Origin: Cristatella mucedo
Lineage: Eukaryota > Bryozoa > Phylactolaemata > Cristatellidae
Direction: 5' to 3'
DNA: 60,000 nucleotides
Assembly: GCA_009760855.2 (NCBI GenBank)
Contig: WPIO01000033.1
Location: 1,714,501-1,774,500 of the forward strand
Numbering within the stretch: position 1 is the first letter of the stretch; the number at the start of each line of letters is the position of its first letter. The notes under the pieces are model-generated. The model saw only the letters and a list, made by a program, of their open reading frames with translations, searched no databases and was not told where the DNA came from. This document shows positions 1-10,599 of the stretch, in pieces. Both the position numbers and the translations under genes were made by a program.

Positions 1-133
1 TATGCTGGCAGAGCCAATTTTGAGCGTCAGCCTTTCCAATTTCTGGATCACACTGGGTTTTTCCATAACTAGTAAGTTAGTTTTATCATCGTTTAGTTTT
101 AGAAAATTTGCTGCCATCCATGTGCGAATGTCA
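1..133 (-). mobile_element. LINE-A fragment (antisense)
   Basis: This stretch is nearly identical to 29767-29897 inside the longest LINE-A copy. On the minus strand it encodes the conserved segment after the reverse transcriptase (AANFLKLNDDKTNLLVMEKPS type). It is cut on the left by the window edge and is followed directly by the 3' end of a LINE-B copy. It lies in the last intron of the kinase regulatory subunit gene. Confidence 0.85.
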
Positions 134-147
134 TGGATAACAAGGCC

Positions 148-465
148 ATAAAGACTAGTATGTGTTGCACCGGAGAGTTTCTATTTCGCACTTTTAACTG
201 AAGCGGCTTTTGGTATGCCTACCATACCAACAGACTTCATCTCACACCAAAAAAAGAGAAAGTGAGAAGCATAGCTGACGCAGATGGGCAGTAAAGAAAG
301 TGAGCAGCATGGAAGTAGCAGCTTAGGAAGGCTGGAAAGAATGTGCCGCAGTCGGCGGCAAGATAAAAAGATTTCGTTGCATAAGAACTGTGGAAGTAAG
401 TTCCACAGTCTAGGACCTGCAAAAGAAGAGCTTCTGCTGTAACAGTGTTTTAAGCACCGCAATAT
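148..465 (-). mobile_element. LINE-B 3' end (antisense)
   Basis: On the minus strand this matches the last ~300 bp of LINE-B at 55100-55400 and 34130-34412. Shared landmarks are the Thr-Lys-Ser-Val-Gly segment, the Arg/Leu-Gly-Cys-Glu-Cys-Ala end of the ORF, and the ACACCCACATGGTCTTTATG-like 3' UTR. The reading frame is disrupted, so this is a dead 5'-truncated copy. Confidence 0.8.
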
Positions 466-1505
466 AATATCGAGTTTCGTAAACCTAGATATGTCCCAAG
501 TGTGTGGGACAATTTGGATGCGGTATCCTGTCTTAGCAAGCCTGGATAATGCTGCAAAGATAAAAGTAGGCAGACTTAACTGAGGAGTTGATGTTTTCAA
601 CTAATGTCGGAAACCAATCTGAACATTCGCATCCAACCAAGAACTGGGGCTCTCTGAACGGTAGAGTGTTTTGGCCGTCTTGATAGAACAACCTCTTGGC
701 GTAAGTCAATCTCAAATCATTTTCTAAAATTGCTAGACATTCAGAATAACTTCTCTGGCTATTTAGTGCGAGAAATGCTTACCTGACGAAGCTTCAACCT
801 GGCCATTTAAGGTTCCGCAGATTTGTGACTCTCGTGCCTACTGTGTACATGATGATAACAATTTAAATTAAGCGAAGCGTATTTTCTGCAGGAGTTGCAG
901 AGTTTTTCTAAACAGATTCGGAGAATTTCTTAGCACACCCGTCGGCTCCTACCCTGCCTTTTGATAGCTCTCATGGGCATGCTAAATGCCGATTGCTTTC
1001 TTCGGATGCTTCTTTGTAGTTCATAATTTATTCCGACAGCAGGCAATAGTGCAATCCAGCTATCCGGCTTTGTATGAATATAAGAATTACTGGTAATTTA
1101 GCCTTGCAGTCTGCTTGCCATAAAGGCCTGTATGTGCAAGCAGGTTCTTTCGGGCATGGAGTAGTATAATCTCCTCGGGCATGCAATGAGAGTCAAAATA
1201 GTAACGGTCATTGGGTGTCGAGCCGTCATCGAAAGTCTCTCGAAACTTTAGGGTTTTAAGGAACCAACAGTAACCAGAATGATGTTTGTACAGCACCTAC
1301 ACTCAACCATGCACGAGCACATTGCATCATAACTTAGTTTCAGCACATTCGTGTGCAGGTTAAACCTGTTTGCATTTAAGTTACATGGTCTTGTTCTTTT
1401 GTCCTACTCTTTCATTTAGACTAAGGCATAATAATGCTAGACCATTGTGAACGTGCATGTTATTAGGGAAAGCATAAATGCACTTTAATCTCATTTCCTT
1501 TTCAG
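466..1505. other. Remainder of last PRKAR1 intron; mostly featureless
   Basis: I see no further kinase exon here. A short, strongly decayed antisense LINE-A piece is visible near 530-600. The rest is AT-rich sequence without recognisable coding or structured elements, up to the pyrimidine tract and AG at 1505. Confidence 0.5.
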
Positions 1506-1681
1506 GTGAGGTGGCATTACTGCTCGATTGTCCACGTGCTGCCACTGTGGTCGTGCAAGGAGGTCCCCTCAAGTGCGTCAAACTGGACCGGAAACGCTTC
1601 GAGCGTGTGCTTGGTCCATGCTCGGAGCTTCTGAAGCGAAACATTGAGCTGTATAATAGCTTGGTGCAACTGAAAGTTTAG
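1506..1681 (+). CDS. PRKAR1: cAMP-dependent protein kinase type I regulatory subunit, last coding exon (partial gene)
   Basis: This exon encodes the C-terminal 58 residues of a PKA type I regulatory subunit. That protein holds the catalytic subunit inactive and releases it when cAMP binds. The exon covers the second half of cAMP-binding domain B. It opens with the phosphate-binding cassette, [15 protein letters not shown], where the Glu and the Arg of PRAAT contact cAMP. It then reads [20 protein letters not shown], and it ends [15 protein letters not shown] before a TAG stop, as this family does. The acceptor is a pyrimidine tract ending TTTTCAG at 1505. The exon enters in phase 1, so the first Gly is split across the junction. 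The usual RPRAAT is CPRAAT here, and one extra Gly precedes GPLKC. Upstream exons are outside the window. The family call is firm; the vertebrate symbol is used only as a label. Confidence 0.93.
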
Positions 1682-2269
1682 CACGTGATTGTAAACGTTA
1701 CTACCTTGACCCAGACCGAAGACTATCTTTTTACGCTGTTATCAAATCCATGCACTGTTTTATTGGTTATTATCACCACTAGTGGCTCTACTTTATACGT
1801 AACCAGCAGTGCAACGTCAGAAGGCTTTCTCGGAGTACTGCGGCCTAAATATTTAACATTTCTTCCACACTAGTGTTGAGTTTTAAATGCTCGCTCAGCT
1901 ACTTCGAGCAGCCATTGAACGATAGCAGCAAACATGCTAAACGACATGCATATGCTGATTGTTCTTCGATTCTTCTATGACTGTCTGACTCAAGATAATT
2001 CACTCCACTTTATAGTTTCCTTCCAACTTTACATGAAATTCGCTTTCTGATTCCACTCATCTTTTTCTTTTTTCCTTTACATTATTGGATAACCTCTCGG
2101 CTCTGCAGCGCGATCACGTTGAGAATAGCACTGTCTTAGGTTGCCCATTACGTGTGTGTAAGACCATACCCAATCGATGAGTATGTGCTCCTTTTTTGCC
2201 CTGTTTTCTAAATAACCCTGCTGCTTTTTAAGAGTCTGTGAATACATGTGCAAATAAGAGATAGAATGA
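1682..2269 (+). other. PRKAR1 3' UTR and downstream sequence
   Basis: This follows directly after the TAG stop. I found no clear AATAAA before the LINE-A tail that starts near 2270, so the poly(A) site is unresolved. Nothing else is recognisable. Confidence 0.4.
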
Positions 2270-2452
2270 CTGCTGCCACTAACCACACTTATATTCTGAC
2301 CATGTGCATTTCAACCCTAACCATATTAGTCATGTTGTTTATCAAGTATGATATTACTCACCTTTCAATCGCGTTTCCCTTTGCATTAAATGTAAAGCGC
2401 CTAGAGTGAGTTCTCTGAGGGTGCTTTATCAAGTGCATTATTATTAATGACA
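2270..2452 (+). mobile_element. LINE-A 3' tail
   Basis: This is a sense copy of the LINE-A 3' UTR. It runs through the CTGCCACTAACCAC and CCCTAACCAT segments and the terminal stem-loop (AAAGCGCCTAGA ... GGGTGCTTTATC), and it ends in ATTATTATT at the insertion point. Confidence 0.85.
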
Positions 2453-2654
2453 TCGTGGAACTCTACTGGACGGCATGCCAAGATAATAGACAAGTTTTAC
2501 TCCCGTGGGCGGGTTATGCGACTACTCGGTAAACTATTGCTGCTCGAGGAGCATTTAGGCAAGCTTCGAGAGTCACCGACATTTGAGAAAAGCACTTATC
2601 TGCCGCGCTTCGAGTTTTGGATGGAGATAAATTGGTCGTGCCACAAACCCTCGA

Positions 2655-2685
2655 CAGCAGCAGAAGCAGCAGCTGCTGCTGCTGC
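2655..2685. repeat. CAG/CTG trinucleotide palindrome
   Basis: A run of CAG triplets switches to CTG triplets at an AGCAGCTGCT centre. The 31-bp stretch can therefore fold on itself as well as slip. Confidence 0.75.
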
Positions 2686-2871
2686 CAGCAAACGGTGTCT
2701 CTTTCATTACTTAAGCTCTGACACTCTGACCCATCAGCCGCCGACACACAATGGCGTTTAGGTGACATTCTGCAGTAATGGTTTGGCATTACCTGCATTG
2801 GTCGTGTAACGAGCATGCACTTAAAGAAATTCACACCAACACATTCACTTTTACTACAAGCCTGCCAGAGA

Positions 2872-2872
2872 G

Positions 2873-2963
<91 letters not shown>

Positions 2964-2976
2964 ATATGTAGATATG
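2872..2976. repeat. Compound (TA)n(TG)n microsatellite
   Basis: About 50 bp of TA, interrupted by TTTATATT, runs into about 30 bp of TG and then mixed TATG steps. Reading frames through it are spurious. Confidence 0.95.
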
Positions 2977-3837
2977 TGTATTGGTCGTCGACTGGGTAGG
3001 GGCTGTATGCAAGTGACCGGTGTTTAGTAATCTGCATACTTTTGAGGTTGGCTTAAGCTTCTGTCATCTTAGCGTAGGTAGCAGAAAGCAAAAGCATTGA
3101 GCCGTAATACGACAATCTATGATTAACAAGTTTTAATAGTCTTAAATAGTTATTTGCACAAGCAGACCTTTAGTGGCAATCAGCATGATGTAATGTGAGG
3201 CAATTTAGTAGATTAGGATCATTCTTGTAGCCACGTGACAAGAATAAAATTAATTTTAATTTTAATGTATATATTTACAAACTCTACTTGCTTCCGGTGC
3301 AAAGAATTAATACGCAGCTTTCACTCGCATCAGTCACCATATTCCCTATAGATTAATGCCCTTTGAAATGTAATTTTCTTAATCTGACGCGCTTCGATCG
3401 ATTTCACTGGCATACAAATGTAAGCATTTTGTTGGCTGTTTTCAATCACACAAGGAATTCAAGTACATTTTGGGATGCTCTTTCAGAATCTGTAATTCTT
3501 TTTAACTCAGCACGTCAGGATTTGAGCAATTTGTATTTTTATTTTAGAATATTTCAACATTATTTAAATATAGTTTTTATAATCGTTTAATAACAATATC
3601 ATCCAGGTTAAGTACAATTTGAACATAAGGTTACGCTCGAAAAGTCAGATGCTTTAAACTGCCTCTTCCTCGACTTTCTGCTATGCACAGCAGGTGGATT
3701 AAGGTGCCTCAGGCTTCAACAGTAACCGGCCACTGTGTTACCATTTCAGCGGCATAGATATATATGCTCCTTTTCACATATACCCTAAAATAAAACAATT
3801 TACTGTTCCTCGCTGCATGCTCCTAATTTGATTGGAA
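2977..3837. other. AT-rich intergenic sequence
   Basis: No gene or repeat family was recognised. Short poly-T/A tracts occur throughout, including AATTTTAATTTTAAT near 3250. Confidence 0.4.
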
Positions 3838-5215
3838 ATATCCAAGGTGACTTTTAAAAGTCCCACGTCACACTCAATCCACTGCCTAGTGACGCATAGC
3901 GTTGAATTAAGTTCTCAGCGATTCGCGGGTAGTCAGCAGACTTTCGATTGCCGGGTAAGCTCTCTATCACAGACCTTAATCTATTCCATGCCTGCAACTC
4001 TAACCCAGTCAGTTTTTGTGTAAACTGTGTGTCTTTGAAAATGTCTTTGATCTGTGAACCAACATAAATGCCTACTTTTAGCTTTGCATCACTAATTTGA
4101 GGAAACGTTTTTTGTAAGTACTTAAAGGTATTTCCGACTTGGTTCAGAGCCTTAACATAGTTTTTCATTAGTACAAGCTTTATGTGCAAGGGAATAAGTA
4201 TCACTTTCTTGCTGTCGACAAGAGCAGGCTCTCGGACTTAGTAACTGCCAGGCACAAAATGTGTTCACTCTGGCCACTCTTTCTTTCTGTTATCGGCGTG
4301 ACTATCCCACGGATATAAAAAGCACGGAAACTGTATATTGTTCATTTTAAAGTCCATGCAGAAGAGCAATGACCTGAAAATCGCCACATCTCTGCCACTA
4401 GTATCGATAATATTTAATTTCATCAAGAAGTATTTTCACGTTTCCGTAAGTCTCGTTCATCTGTACAGAATCTGCAACCGGCAAAAAGGTAAGTTCATTT
4501 CCATTGAGAAGTAAGGTTTCCTGTAAACTACGGTTTGATCTACTCAGTTAGATCATAGCATTTTTCTATTTGGTAAACTAGACCTTCAACGTTGCTGCAA
4601 TAGACTAGTGAATTCTTCGTCGAAAATTGTGGCAGAAACTCTTTTTCATGATGTCTATGCAATGAAAACGTAGTACTTTCGTAAGTAAATTTCTCTCTTA
4701 ATCTAGAACCGATGAGTTCAGCCGACTCTTCGGGCTGGATAAGGTCTCTCACTAAGTTATCGAGATCAGATTACACCTTCAGTTGATCTCGGATCACTGT
4801 CAGTCAATATACCATCAAATGTAACAGCTGGAACAGGAACCCTCACATCATCACTGTGCGGTACAGGTAGAATCGCTTATGGCAGATTTGAACATTTAAT
4901 TTTTATACTTATTCTTTTTGCTTATACCATGCACATAAGTTATGCAGAAATAAAGATCCGAAACATGGTTCGCTAGTTCTCTTCAAATCATTGGTACTCC
5001 AAATGGTCTTTAAACCACGATCTCAAATTTTCTACGTACGGGTTGTTCCCCATATATGGTACCCATTTCTTATCCTGATCTCCAAGTTTGCATCCGAAGT
5101 AGAAGTGACAGAATTTTTTCATGAATGTAATAAGGTGTAGCCGCTGCTCTTTTGTCGAGAATCTCCCGCAGAGGCAGCAGAAAACGTGTGAAAAATTCAA
5201 GCACTCCCTTGGCAT
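3838..5215 (-). pseudogene. Broken copy of an invertebrate transposon-derived protein family
   Basis: Three blocks read in order on the minus strand. Block 1 (5215-4988) holds FSHVFCCLCGRFSTKEQR followed by YFGCKLGDQDKKWVP. Block 2 (4752-4540) holds EESAELIGSRLREK and NSLVYCSNVEGLVY. Block 3 (4204-3854) holds PLHIKLVLMKNYVKALN, FPQISDAKLKVGIYVGSQI and a Gly-Asn-Arg-Lys-Ser motif. Between blocks 2 and 3 (4440-4205) the frame continues as NETYGNVKILLDEIKYY and RCGDFQVIALLHGL but with several stops. These segments match, in order, an uncharacterised protein that is highly multicopy in arthropod, cnidarian and mollusc genomes and is thought to be transposon-derived. Stops and frameshifts show this copy is dead. 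Its function was never clear, so none is assigned. Confidence 0.78.
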
Positions 5216-6450
5216 TGTAAATCACAAATATCGGTTGATTTAAAAAACTATATCAGCCAACAAGATGGCTAATTGTTCTACAGAAATAACTAAACGTTTT
5301 TGTCCTTAGGTGACTGACAAGGACACCTAATTAAAGCCAAGATGCATAATGCATAATTTTAAAGTGCACCCGATTTTTTAAAGACAAAACCCACCAAACC
5401 TGACATGCTAAAGCAAAACAAAATATACCCAAAAATTATCATTTGCGATGTATATTTGGAAAACTGATATCGTGCAGACCAGTGCTTTCGGTGCCTGCAC
5501 GCTGTGTATGCAGCCATACTAAAACCCGCAGTTTACAGATCTTCGGCTTAGCATCGGTCTGGGTTCATCCATTAGGCCAACTAAGCAGCCCTCCCTTTTT
5601 TTTAAAGAAATTACGGTAATTTTGGGTTGCATCCATGGCTCAACTTTAGTTGTTCATTGATGCCTTTACATACCGCTTCAAAATTTATATCTGCCACATT
5701 CATCCACAATGAAACTTGCATAATCCAATGGCTCACTGGCAACTCAAATAAATTATTCAGACCAATAATACTCAATACACCAACAATAATAGCGGAAATC
5801 GTCTCACTGTTCTCCATAGCCACAGATTGTTGGGCTAGAGCTTAAAAAGAGAGTTTCATTATTGCAAATCTGATTTTGTCGTCATGCTTTGTTGCGAGTG
5901 TAGTGTGAGTCTTGCTAAATAGCCAATGACTTTCGACAACACTCGTACTAAACAGTACTCAAAAACGTTGTATTTTCAACTTGTGCAGACATTAATTCTA
6001 ACAGGAATTGACTACCTTCAGGAACGCTGCGCTCCGATTGGCTAGAGCCTTGGCCAGCACCTAGCAACAAGAACGCTTCACTCCGATTCGATAGCTAGGT
6101 TCTGGGGGTCCTAGTACTAGTGCACAACAATAGTTAGTCGGCAGCACTGCCATAGGCTGGGGTACACATTCACATTTAACGATCGCTGCAGTCTTGCTCT
6201 TACTGCCCTGATCAGTTTTAGAGTACGCCACAATACTTAGTTCTGACTGTCCATTTGCTAATTCACTTTCAGAATAAAATATTGGGCCTCATTCCAATAT
6301 TCACTTTGTTTAGCCCTGTTTTCAATCTTCAGTCAACCACCTCGATGAAATCAAGGGGAACTTCAAGCTTCCAGTTTGCTTGTTTTTCTTTCTTCATAGC
6401 TTAAAAAATACTGCAGCTATAAGTGCATAAAGGTCATCCAAGTTCTATCG
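5216..6450. other. Gene-free stretch
   Basis: The open frames on both strands at 5611-5845 are shadows of each other and resemble nothing I know. No repeat family was recognised. Confidence 0.35.
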
Positions 6451-6516
6451 GGGTCATTTTTAGAACGCCCATGGAATATCTATCTGGGTCATTTTTAGAA
6501 CGCCCATGGAATATCT
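6451..6516. repeat. Local 35-bp tandem duplication
   Basis: The unit starting GGGTCATTTTTAGAACGCCC is present at 6451-6485 and again from 6486 with no mismatch over 31 bp. This indicates a recent local duplication. Confidence 0.9.
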
Positions 6517-6950
6517 GGAAGCTGTTCTACATCCACCATCCTTAAGGGATTTCAGACCACGAAATTTAGTCAACGTACGGTAAGTGTATGGATGGCTCGA
6601 CATCTTGACATCACTCGGCAGTGAATTTCACTCGTTAAAGCCATGGGAACTGAAGGTAGGTCGCCTGAAGAGTCAGATAGCCGTTGGAGCGAGAGGAAGC
6701 TAGAGAGAAGTAGATCAGGGCAGTCCAATGAATTGGCATAAGTAGCAATGCAGGCCGGTGATAATAGGTGTAATATAGCTGTGATGGTCATGACCGACTC
6801 TTCAAAGTATGTGCGCCCACTCAAATTGAAGGACACATGCTCCAAGAAATGTTCTCCCGTGATTGCAGCCAGTCAACTCCTACTAAAAGGCAGTATGTCA
6901 GCACCTCTAAATCAAAAGCTACTTTGGAACCTGAACAGCCTTAATTTGTT

Positions 6951-6955
6951 GTTTC
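6951..6955. repeat. Target-site duplication, left (GTTTC)
   Basis: GTTTC immediately precedes the solo LTR and is repeated at 7443-7447. Confidence 0.85.
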
Positions 6956-7442
6956 TGTAGTTCGTATGTACGTTTGTATGTATGTATTGTATGCCGGCTC
7001 CTGACTTGTGACCGTAAGGTCAAGGGAGCGTGTAGTTCGCATGTATGTATCGTATGCAGGCTCCTCTGATAAGCTACTTGTGAGCTGTTAGAAGCACCAC
7101 CGAGAGGGGCCGGTGCACAGCTGGGGTCCGCCTGTGATGTGGTATGGACAGAGGCCAGTAACCAGCTGGTGGCCAGATGGTGGATTCACCATCAGGGTCG
7201 GCCAGTGCACTGCTGTGATCCGCCTTTGATGTGGCATGGACCAGCTGGTGGCCAGATGGTGGATTCACCATCAGGGTTGGCCGGTGCACAGTTGTGGTCG
7301 ATAAGTCATCGGAGTCGACCAGGGGAGGGAGTCGTGTGAGGGCAGGGGCTGAGGGAAGCCGTGCGCTCTGGGGCTCAGTGTGCTGGGAATAAACTGTCGG
7401 TGTTAGGCATCGGCTGACTCTCTACTGTCCAACCAAACTACA
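6956..7442 (+). mobile_element. Solo LTR, copy 1 (487 bp)
   Basis: The element starts TGTAGTT and ends AACTACA, the short inverted TG...CA ends of an LTR. It is flanked by a perfect GTTTC duplication. An AATAAA at 7388-7393 lies about 50 bp from the right end, as in a retroviral-type R/U5. The first 40 bp recur from 7031, so the left end is internally duplicated with a 75-bp offset. A 40-bp block beginning CAGCTGGTGGCCAGATGGTG also occurs twice (from about 7164 and 7242). There is no internal coding region, so this is a solo LTR left by recombination. A sister copy lies at 46401-46864. Confidence 0.9.
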
Positions 7443-7447
7443 GTTTC
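7443..7447. repeat. Target-site duplication, right (GTTTC)
   Basis: This is the exact partner of 6951-6955. Confidence 0.85.
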
Positions 7448-7599
7448 ATCTTCTACTTGATCCGTCCTTCTTGATTAAATGCTACAACATGACGCTTGCT
7501 AATGTACTATGTATGAGCATACTCCTCTGACAAAGCACAATCTCCGCTCTCACCGAGATAGGATACCAACCAATTATTGCCAAGGCCGAGTCTAGGTTC

Positions 7600-8330
7600 T
7601 ATAAGAACACAATACAATCACGGATGGATAGCCAAAACATGCTGATCGTGACCATAAATCATCTCCTTAATCGCATTCACATCAACACCATACTTAATGA
7701 TCCTTACGGCGATCTGGCCAATCGCTTCTTCCAGCTTCTTTGTCGTCGATAGTAACAAAATCAGAGTCAATCCCCATAACGAAATCCTTTAAGTCTTTAT
7801 TGTGCATACCTTGCTCTTCATTCTGTTCACTTTAAAGCATGTCCCGGCTGCCAAGACATTTAAGTTACTCTACCAGTCTAACAAGACTACTAGCCCTCTA
7901 GACCCATACTCACTCTTCGTCCAGCGAGATGCCTGAACTTACCGATCCCCTGCAAAACTAGAAAAGTAAGTCTTCACTAGTGTCAGGTTATACCCCAGAA
8001 TCTTTAAACGATGCAACTTGCAGGCCACTTATAAAAAAGCAGACACGGGACCTATAACTTGATCAACTTTGTTTAGTTTCCCTAATGCCGTCCCTTGGGA
8101 AGACACTAAACGAGTATTTTCAAACCAGTTCAACTCTTAGATCTAAACTTCGAACCTGTTGGTAAGTAAGTTCCGGTCAGGTTTTTCAGCCAATAATTCA
8201 ACGGAATCTTCACTGCTGCGACTGTACAATGACTTACTCAGAAATGCTGACTTAGGTAAAATCTCTCTAGTATCACTGCTGGATCTCGACAACTTTTCAT
8301 AGACCCTTCTCGCTCTTCACGATCCAGATC
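7600..8330 (+). mobile_element. Decayed LINE-A reverse transcriptase region
   Basis: With frame jumps, this follows the protein encoded at 30930-30250 (-). It has a SQNMLIVTINHLLN-like start, then a DLANRFF-like segment, then FxSGFxANNSTES-like and SLVSLLDLD-like segments just before the catalytic core. There are many stops, so it is an old copy. Confidence 0.65.
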
Positions 8331-10599
8331 GTGGATTTTAGCCATGCTGTGAGCGATCCTTCATTGCCACTGCAAGCTATGGGCATAGCCACCAAGGCTC
8401 ATCTACCGCTATATAAATGCGACTGATTAATCATCAATTTTATTACTGTTTGTTATTTCTTTCACCAAATCCTTCTTGAGCTTACCTCACACGAGCCTAC
8501 ATAGCGTTTTGCCCAAATATTCTTTGCGGATGTCTCACTGATGAATTCAGTAGTTCAAGTTCCTATCTGAAAAACGGCTCCTTTCAGCTCTCAGGGTAAA
8601 TACACGAGCATTGCATTGTGCTTTAAAGGGTTTTTACTCTCAGTTTCGAAGGAGGTAGATAAAAATTCTTGCGCTCTTTAAATTGTATGCCCAAATTACA
8701 AGTTCCCTACATATTTAACAGCTCCATATTTGATTAGAGTCATGAGTTCTCTATCCCGAGTAGGCATTGGGCAATATCTTTACGGATAATTTAAGTTTTA
8801 TAAGCGTCTAAATTCAGAAAGTCGGAAAGCTGACAACATCCAGAAGTTAGCTGCTGTATTACAAAAGCATACCTTGCAGCCATCACTGTTGAATTCGGCT
8901 GTCTTGCAGAAAATTATACCTCTTTTAAATAATCGTCGAACTTATTGTGTACGAAGCCGTTGACCTGAGAAATGAGCTCACCTGAGCAATCTGTCAAAAG
9001 GCAACCGGCGTAGCTCATTCACGAATGCCACTTTGGTTCGGAGAGCTCAAAAAGCAAATCATCTCCCCTACACTTTCTCCAGCCTGATACTAATCAACAT
9101 TGCTAGAAACATTAACTCTTCTGGTATCGGCTGAAATGAGTTAGAAAAACATGCATTCGGTAAGTATATTCAGAAAAATAAAAAATAGGATATACTGCTA
9201 TTATACGGATGGCGAAAAATCCTCGCAACTATTCCGTAATCGAGAATAGAAACTTTCTAAATCGTATCGCGTTGAAATGAAACCGTTGAGATATAAAATC
9301 CCTTTAGCTTTCCTCTGGAATGAGCAGTATGGGCCACTAGACAACCGGCTCAGTAATTAAAAAAGCAGGCAATACATTTATTCCGTTAGTATTCTGTCAA
9401 AGCAGTCTTTTGAATATGTTGTATTGATTGAGTCAGACCGACAGAAAACTACCATTCGGCAGTTAAATGGTTCCAAGGCACAACGAATTGCAATGCTTTA
9501 GATTTTGTATTTCAATTTCACTCTGGGTTCAATTAATCATCCAACTATTCATTCCTTCATATATGGTAGTTTCAGACAATTTATATAACTCAACTGACAC
9601 TTTTTGTGCCCGATTTCCTACATCGGCAAAGTTGTTTCTTACTTTTAAATACCCTTAGTACCACTGAAAACAAGGATCACGTAGTAGATAAAATACCTGT
9701 AGCGATTCTAGGCTGCAAACTCTGACGATTACAAAATTGTATTAATCTGACCGTGCCGGTCGTATACAATCTGCAGATTGTGTAAACTTATTCTTGGAAA
9801 ATCCTCTGTGAATCACAATAACTTAAGAGACTTCACGTCGATGGTGTCCACAGAAATGATCTTCTCCTTCCCTTTTAGCTCAATCTGAATCTGAAAAACC
9901 TACTCTCAGGTGAAATGCACGCTGGTGTTCTGGATAGGATTCTGGATTCTGGATAGGTTTTTCTCTGATAAACAGACCCTAGGTTCTTGCCCACGCGGGC
10001 TTTGTTAGAATGTAGACTTTAACCTATCCAGGGCTCCTACGAAAAAGCGTATGACAGAATTCAAAATATCCAGACTGGCTATCTATTTACTTTCATATGA
10101 GGACCATTGCAAGCCGAAGCAATATATCCTATATTAGAGAAAGTCTAGCTGTGATTAGAACGCAGGCAAAATGTACGCGAATTGTCAACGATTGACGACG
10201 TCAACGATCAACCATATCTTTGAGTACCACTTCTTAATGAAGCTTACCTATTGCTCAATCTAACGGATAGCTTTTCTCTCTACAGTGCTATAACAGTAGA
10301 TGGGATCATTAAGCTTATCACCAAGGTGACACACTCAGTGGGCTTGTCTTCAATCTCCACACTTGTACTCAATCTCAATATATAATTTAAAGCCAATCAC
10401 TACTGGCCTCAACACAAAATTCTACTGCTTCAGTTGAAGGATACTATTAGCCCTCTACATCTATTACCTACCGCTATATTGGGAATATGCAAAATTCACT
10501 CTATTCGTGATTTCTGTAGCCAGAGCAAAAATTAGCCACTCGTCTTCGCTATAGTCAATGACTACCTTCCACGTCACACCGATTCTTATTAATGTAATG
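8331..10599. other. Gene-free, repeat-poor stretch
   Basis: No exon, RNA gene or clear element was recognised. A few phrases look like very old LINE sequence, but nothing can be delimited. The only notable local motif is a small GGATTCTGGATTCTGGATAG repeat near 9940-9958. Confidence 0.35.
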
